Source: Trichosphaerium sp. ATCC 40318 (Eukaryota > Discosea > Flabellinia > Trichosidae). Taken from it: DNA of 64,000 nucleotides. Location: the NCBI GenBank assembly GCA_038496445.1, contig JALMLS010000538.1, positions 186,001-250,000 of the forward strand, written 5' to 3'. This document shows positions 60,281-64,000 of this stretch, in pieces. The notes under the pieces were generated by a model. That model searched no databases. It was given only the letters and a program-made list of their open reading frames with translations, and was not told where the DNA came from. Numbering within the stretch: position 1 is the first letter of the stretch; each line of letters begins with the position of its first letter. The translations under genes and the position numbers were made by a program.

Positions 60281-60550
60281 ATGTCAAGACTACTCCGAGC
60301 AGTGCGAAAGTACGCTCGTAAAAAATACAATTCTCTCCTGGGCAGACCATTAGTGATTAAAGTCACGGTCACAGTCCCTAAAAGCATCCTGGTTAATACC
60401 AGACCAGACTACACATACGCTCTGACTTGGGACCCACAGGTAGAAGACCTCTACTACCCACCTACAGGCGTATCAAATATCATAATGATATCCAGCTATG
60501 ACATAGATCTAGCAAAAATGGCATTCGAAGGCGGAAGCCCAAGAATGTAA
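60281..60550 (+). CDS. Small conserved-looking protein, 89 residues
   Basis: MSRLLRAVRKYARKKYNSLL is basic and amphipathic. The body reads KVTVTVPKSILVNTRPDYTYALTWDP, and the end has YYPPTGVSNIIMISSYDI. I do not recognise it. Support comes from a related but broken copy just downstream (60704-60840), which keeps VTVP..I and T(Y/F)(A/M). An A-rich tract follows the stop. It could be a last exon of a longer gene, but no upstream exon is seen. Confidence 0.5.
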   Translation: MSRLLRAVRKYARKKYNSLLGRPLVIKVTVTVPKSILVNTRPDYTYALTWDPQVEDLYYPPTGVSNIIMISSYDIDLAKMAFEGGSPRM

Positions 60551-60703
60551 AAAAAAAAAAAACAAAAAAAAAACAAAAAAACAATTTTGCTACAACAAAG
60601 AGGTTGTAACCTTTTACTTGTATATCTAGTAAGCAATATGAATAAATTCTTTGTGATGTGGAAACGTACAAATACTAACTATTAAATTGATACTTATGGT
60701 TAT

Positions 60704-60840
60704 AGTGTCGAGGCTAATTCTAGCAGTTGGTGATTAATGTCATGGTCACAGTACCTTCAAGCATTATCTCAGACACTGAATCAAAAGAACCCAACACTTA
60801 CATGTTCACATAGGACCCAATCATTGATTACGTATTGCTC
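60704..60840 (+). pseudogene. Decayed tandem copy of the 89-residue gene
   Basis: The sequence from AGTGTCGAGGCTAATTCTAGCAG onward aligns with the start of the gene at 60281 (ATGTCAAGACTACTCCGAGCAG), then TGGTGATTAATGTCATGGTCACAGTACC with TAGTGATTAAAGTCACGGTCACAGTCCC, then AGGACCCAATC with GGGACCCACAG. The start codon is lost, part of the N-terminal region is deleted and a TAG interrupts the frame. Confidence 0.65.
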
Positions 60841-61704
60841 CAATGGGTATGGTGAACCACCATGCATAGATGAACGTTTAGAGCTGACAAGTGGCGAAGA
60901 GGTTTAAAGTAGTACACAAATAAAATACTGGAGTTTTTACTTTGTTCAACTGTTTTTATCTAGACAATACGAATTCAAGACTCAATCAAGGGTGGACCCT
61001 TATACCTGTAGACGTCATTTTATAGCCAGCCACATGTCTCAAGTACCAACATTGTTGCAAACATAACTATAGCTAACAGTTTAGCTTTACACGAACTTTA
61101 CCAACATAAGACTCGAAAAAATAGGACACAGTGGGCAGGAGAAGTCGTACAATTTGATAGGTTTATTTCTACTGGAATTGTGGGTTTTTGGTACTAAGAG
61201 CCCTTAATGAATACGCCAGTATTCCACTCACAATTTGGGACTGCTTTAAGCTACGATATGCTGGTATTGCCGCTTACATCCTGTACAATGTACAACTCGT
61301 TTTTTTAGTGCACTAAAGACAAAACACTGCGACGCGGGCATTCTGTACCCAGCATTGACGCGAAAGCAAGGAGACACGGCAAGTATAACCAAGGCATGAG
61401 AGAATTCTCCAATTAGATTATAGACGCCTTATTGTTGATCTGTAACGCCACTGCATTACTCTGCGGTGTTTTAGAGGTAAATAAAATACAAGCTTTCACG
61501 TGCCCAAATAGTTGACAGATCTCCCAGAACTTACTTATTATTTCTTATATTTAATTACTTGCTACAGACAATACTTCCAGATTTTCGAAACTTCTTCATA
61601 TCTTACTTTTATGATTTAACTTGTTAGCGTACGTTTTTTCGATATTACAACATTTTAAAATAAAACTTGTGATTACTTAATCTCCTACAAATTAGTCTTT
61701 GTTT
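60841..61704. other. Intergenic, no gene seen
   Basis: No supported frame. Around 61565-61620 some resemblance to 56270-56330 suggests the tandem duplication once reached further upstream. CACGTG near 61499. Confidence 0.45.
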
Positions 61705-63240
61705 TGTTCCTAAAACATGCGTTATAGAGGGTTATACAGTGGATAAGTAGTACTTGTTTAAGTCGGTATTAAATGAATAAAATTGGCAATCGAAGCAAAA
61801 AGCCAATTTCTCCCTCCATGTCAAAGCTTCTTTTCGCGAGATTACTTGTGTTGGCGCTTCTAGCCACCCTATGTGCCTGTCAGACAAGACCAGTAGCCCA
61901 TATCTATCCAAGTATTAACATTATGGAAGTAAGCATAAGGGAAACAGATACAATGTTCGCAAACGGTACTTTTATGTTTAATTATTTAGATCCAAATCCA
62001 AACATAAAAATATTTTGGTCAAACCAAGCACAATCTCAAGTCACGTGATAAGTTTTAATTTTTTTTTTATTTTAGATGCCGCTTTTGGTGTAACATTTTC
62101 ATATGCTACCCCTTCATGCCCTATTTTACGTACGTACCGAGTCTACACGACATAACTACGCTATAAAATGAGTTTCGATTGTTTCATTTTGACTTCTTTA
62201 TTGAAAAAAAGAGAAAGTCCAGTTCAAATTCACCTATAAGTCTCTCTAATGTGTCTTTTATATAGTACCTGCTGTTGATGGATCTTTCATTCTATTGCTA
62301 GACATAGATGCACCTACACTTCGAGTAAGATCACAGGATGATACTCTGCTTTGTTCGACCGATTCACTAGCTGCCGATTTGCTTCTTACTTCAACTGGTG
62401 GATTCATAGATGACACAACTTTTATTACTTTCGATGGGCTGGACACTTTTTACATCAACGTTATTGATACGATGACATGTATGATTACTACTACTACGTC
62501 ATGTACAACATCGGGTGGTACAGTTGGAGATGGTAATGAATGAATTTGCTGAAATTTCTTTTTTTTTGTTTACAAACTTAACTCCTTGGCGTCTTATTAA
62601 CAACGTTTCGTTTTTAGTTGAGGTTGCTCCTGGTACATCATATATTGTATATGACGATAGTAGCATGATGGGCAGAATCGCTTCATTCCCTACATCGAGT
62701 CTTGTTGCGGCTCCTTGTGATATAGACCTTACTGGAGTCACGAACATTGGTAATGAGATTACTCCTGAAGCTTTCATAATTGATCGTATTGATGATGATT
62801 TCTTGTATGTTGAAAACGGCGGGTTTTTTTCTGTGGCTTTGATGGGAGGTATGTTCATAAAAAAAAAGTTGTGTTTTTGGTTTAACCGCATGTTAGGCGC
62901 TCGAGCCATGTTCACTCAGTCTCCCCTTGGTGGTCAAGCTGCCTTTTATCCTGGATTCAATCTAGTTGTGCCTACAACTCCACCTCCAGTTTCTACATGT
63001 GTCAGCAAGTACGACAATCACTTTTTTTTTTTCATTTGACCATTTTTAAAGGAAGAGATCAATTAGTTTCACACAAGATAGAATCAAATTGCTTCACCGT
63101 TAATTATTATAAGGTTGTATGATATTCATATCCTATACAAGCTCTTACTTAGGACTACCTTAAGTTCTCTTCGTGTTCTTCTTATTTATCACTGAATTTA
63201 AAGTTTCATAATTAAACCAAGCCTGTGCTTGCTTGGTTTT
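61705..63240 (+). repeat. Tandem duplication unit, copy 2
   Basis: Partner of 56345-58235 in the same orientation, about 5.4 kb away. It ends directly before the second GPX copy. Confidence 0.8.
61773..63039 (+). CDS. Secreted protein, copy 2 (intact)
   Basis: The signal peptide (MSKLLFARLLVLALLATLCAC, ATG 61818; in-frame ATG at 61773 upstream) leads to QTRPVAHIYPSINIMEVSIRETDTMFANG. Exons follow: AAFGVTFSYATPSCPIL; AVDGSFILLLDIDAPTLRVRSQDD, LCSTDSLAADLLLTSTGG, FIDDTTFITFDGLDTFYINVIDTMTCMITTTTSCTTSGG; EVAPGTSYIVYDDSSMMGRIASFPTSS; CDIDLTGVTNIGNEITPEAFII, DDDFLYVENGGFFSVALMGG; ARAMFTQSPLGGQAAFYPGFNLVVPTTPPP and CVSK. The exact end is unclear because a GTACGA donor follows CVSK. Paired Cys and Ser/Thr-rich beta strands suggest an extracellular coat or adhesion protein. 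It reads intact where copy 1 is shifted. Family not recognised. Confidence 0.65.
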
Positions 63241-63380
63241 AAAAAAGCAGACATTGCTTTATGTTCATAAATAATATTCTGTCAGCGCTCTTTGCAACGA
63301 TCCTCAGTTCTCTGTAGGAATTCTTCTCTTGCACTGAGATGCAATAATAGTAGTGGCTACTACAACCGCCCAGAGCTTGT

Positions 63381-64000
63381 ATGAGAAGAGTCTTTAAGCC
63401 AGTTTTTTGTTCAGTTAAGCCTTCAAAACAGTTTACTGCTACAACGATGGCTAGCGTATTCGACTTTAAAGTAAAGAATATTGATGGCGAAATGGTCGAT
63501 TTGAGCGACTTCAAGGCACAGAAACGACAATTATTCAAAAAAAACAAGTCGGCGAAAATATTTTCCTTCTCATTAACTCTTCGACGCCGCCACACGCATC
63601 TAACACCTTATATTCTATTTTATAACTGTTTTCTAGAACAAAGTGACATTGATCGTCAACGTCGCATCCAAGTGAGGCGTAACAACCGGTATGCTTAATT
63701 TAACCAACTGTTAGCTGTTTTTACGGAGAAATTCGTTTAGCTAACTAAAACCATAGCAAACTACAAGGAGCTTGTAGTGTTGCGCGAAAAGTACCACAAA
63801 GAAGGATTTGAAGTGCTTGCATTCCCTTGCAATCAAGTAAGCCGCCATTTCTTCTTTTCTTGTCGAAAACGTCATTCTCATTCTCATTAACACCTCTTTT
63901 TTTTAATAGTTCGGTGGTCAAGAACCAGGCAGTAACGAGCAGATTAAAAAGTTTGTTGCAGGATTTGGTGTTAAATTCCCAATGTTTGATAAACTCGATG
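63381..64000 (+). CDS. GPX: Second selenocysteine-type glutathione peroxidase (cut by window end)
   Basis: Same enzyme family as 49287-50406, opposite strand. Start [29 protein letters not shown]: a basic, Ser/Thr-rich leader, with a second ATG (63447) at MASVFDF that would give a cytosolic form. Next [16 protein letters not shown], a GC-AG intron (63516-63636), then [18 protein letters not shown] with TGA at 63673-63675. [25 protein letters not shown] follows, then an intron nearly identical to the first copy's, then [30 protein letters not shown] at the window edge. Only the leader and a few residues differ between copies. Its SECIS and end lie outside the window. Confidence 0.88.
63673..63675 (+). 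other. In-frame UGA, selenocysteine codon, second GPX
   Basis: TGA between VNVASK and GVTTG, the GPX catalytic position, matching the first copy. Confidence 0.87.

Noticed and set aside
1-64000. CRISPR array, bacterial operon or integrated virus genome
   Set aside because: Genes are intron-split and typically eukaryotic. No direct-repeat/spacer array and no viral core genes (capsid, packaging ATPase, replicase) are seen. F-box/LRR and MORN-like genes alone do not show a viral insert.
1-64000. tRNA or rRNA genes
   Set aside because: I saw no convincing A-box/B-box pair with cloverleaf pairing and no conserved rRNA stretch. A tRNAscan-SE run would settle it.

Overview
This is nuclear DNA from a free-living-type microbial eukaryote (protist). 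Nearly every gene is cut by short spliceosomal introns of roughly 40-120 nt, usually opening with GTACGT or GTGCGT, ending in TAG or CAG, and often carrying a long T-run. The sequence is AT-rich and genes sit on both strands. Gene content mixes traits that do not fix a phylum: a Frizzled/Smoothened-like receptor, a Dispatched-like RND protein, a fungal-type Zn2Cys6 transcription factor, a selenocysteine-type glutathione peroxidase, P/T-rich secreted proteins, and F-box/LRR and MORN-like repeat proteins of a kind also common in amoebae and giant viruses. I place it no closer than 'protist'.

Layout. 0-2 kb: an SPRY-domain gene (-). 3.4-7.8 kb: housekeeping genes, namely DNA polymerase beta (+), SDE2 (-) and prefoldin subunit 5 (+), the last two divergent over about 115 bp. 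8.1-10.8 kb: Frizzled-like receptor (+). 11.2-13.7 kb: F-box/LRR protein (+) and a secreted Cys-rich protein (-). 15-21.2 kb: Dispatched-like protein (-), many exons. 21.4-22.6 kb: organelle-type membrane protein (-). 22.6-24.4 kb: histone cluster (H2B-, H2B-, H2A+), two members of which end in canonical histone-type 3' stem-loops. 24.6-28.8 kb: NUP43-like WD40 protein and a YWTD-bearing type I membrane protein (+). 29.0-33.1 kb: M1 aminopeptidase (-). 33.8-36.8 kb: F-box-like/MORN-like protein and RCC1-like protein (+). 38.2-43.9 kb: a Reeler domain protein fused to a putative LPMO-like module, then a secreted P/T-rich protein (+). 44.2-46.9 kb: a decayed inverted copy of the SPRY gene and a second F-box/LRR gene. 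47.3-50.4 kb: Aurora kinase and selenoprotein GPX (-). 50.6-55.6 kb: Zn2Cys6 transcription factor and an EGF-CAP secreted protein (+). 56.3-64 kb: a duplicated region with two copies of a secreted protein gene, a basic protein gene, a small gene with a decayed tandem copy, and a second selenoprotein GPX cut by the window end.

The most informative items are: the in-frame UGA at the catalytic position of both GPX copies with a form-2 SECIS candidate in the 3' UTR of the first; a predicted GC-AG intron kept in both copies; histone stem-loops on H2A and one H2B but not on the other H2B; a GTRCGT 5' splice-site bias; a strong excess of the palindrome CACGTG in introns and intergenic DNA; and an in-frame Reeler/LPMO-like fusion whose internal hydrophobic segment is followed by a potential N-terminal histidine. 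All exon joins were made by eye from frame continuity and family motifs; no alignment or transcript data were available.
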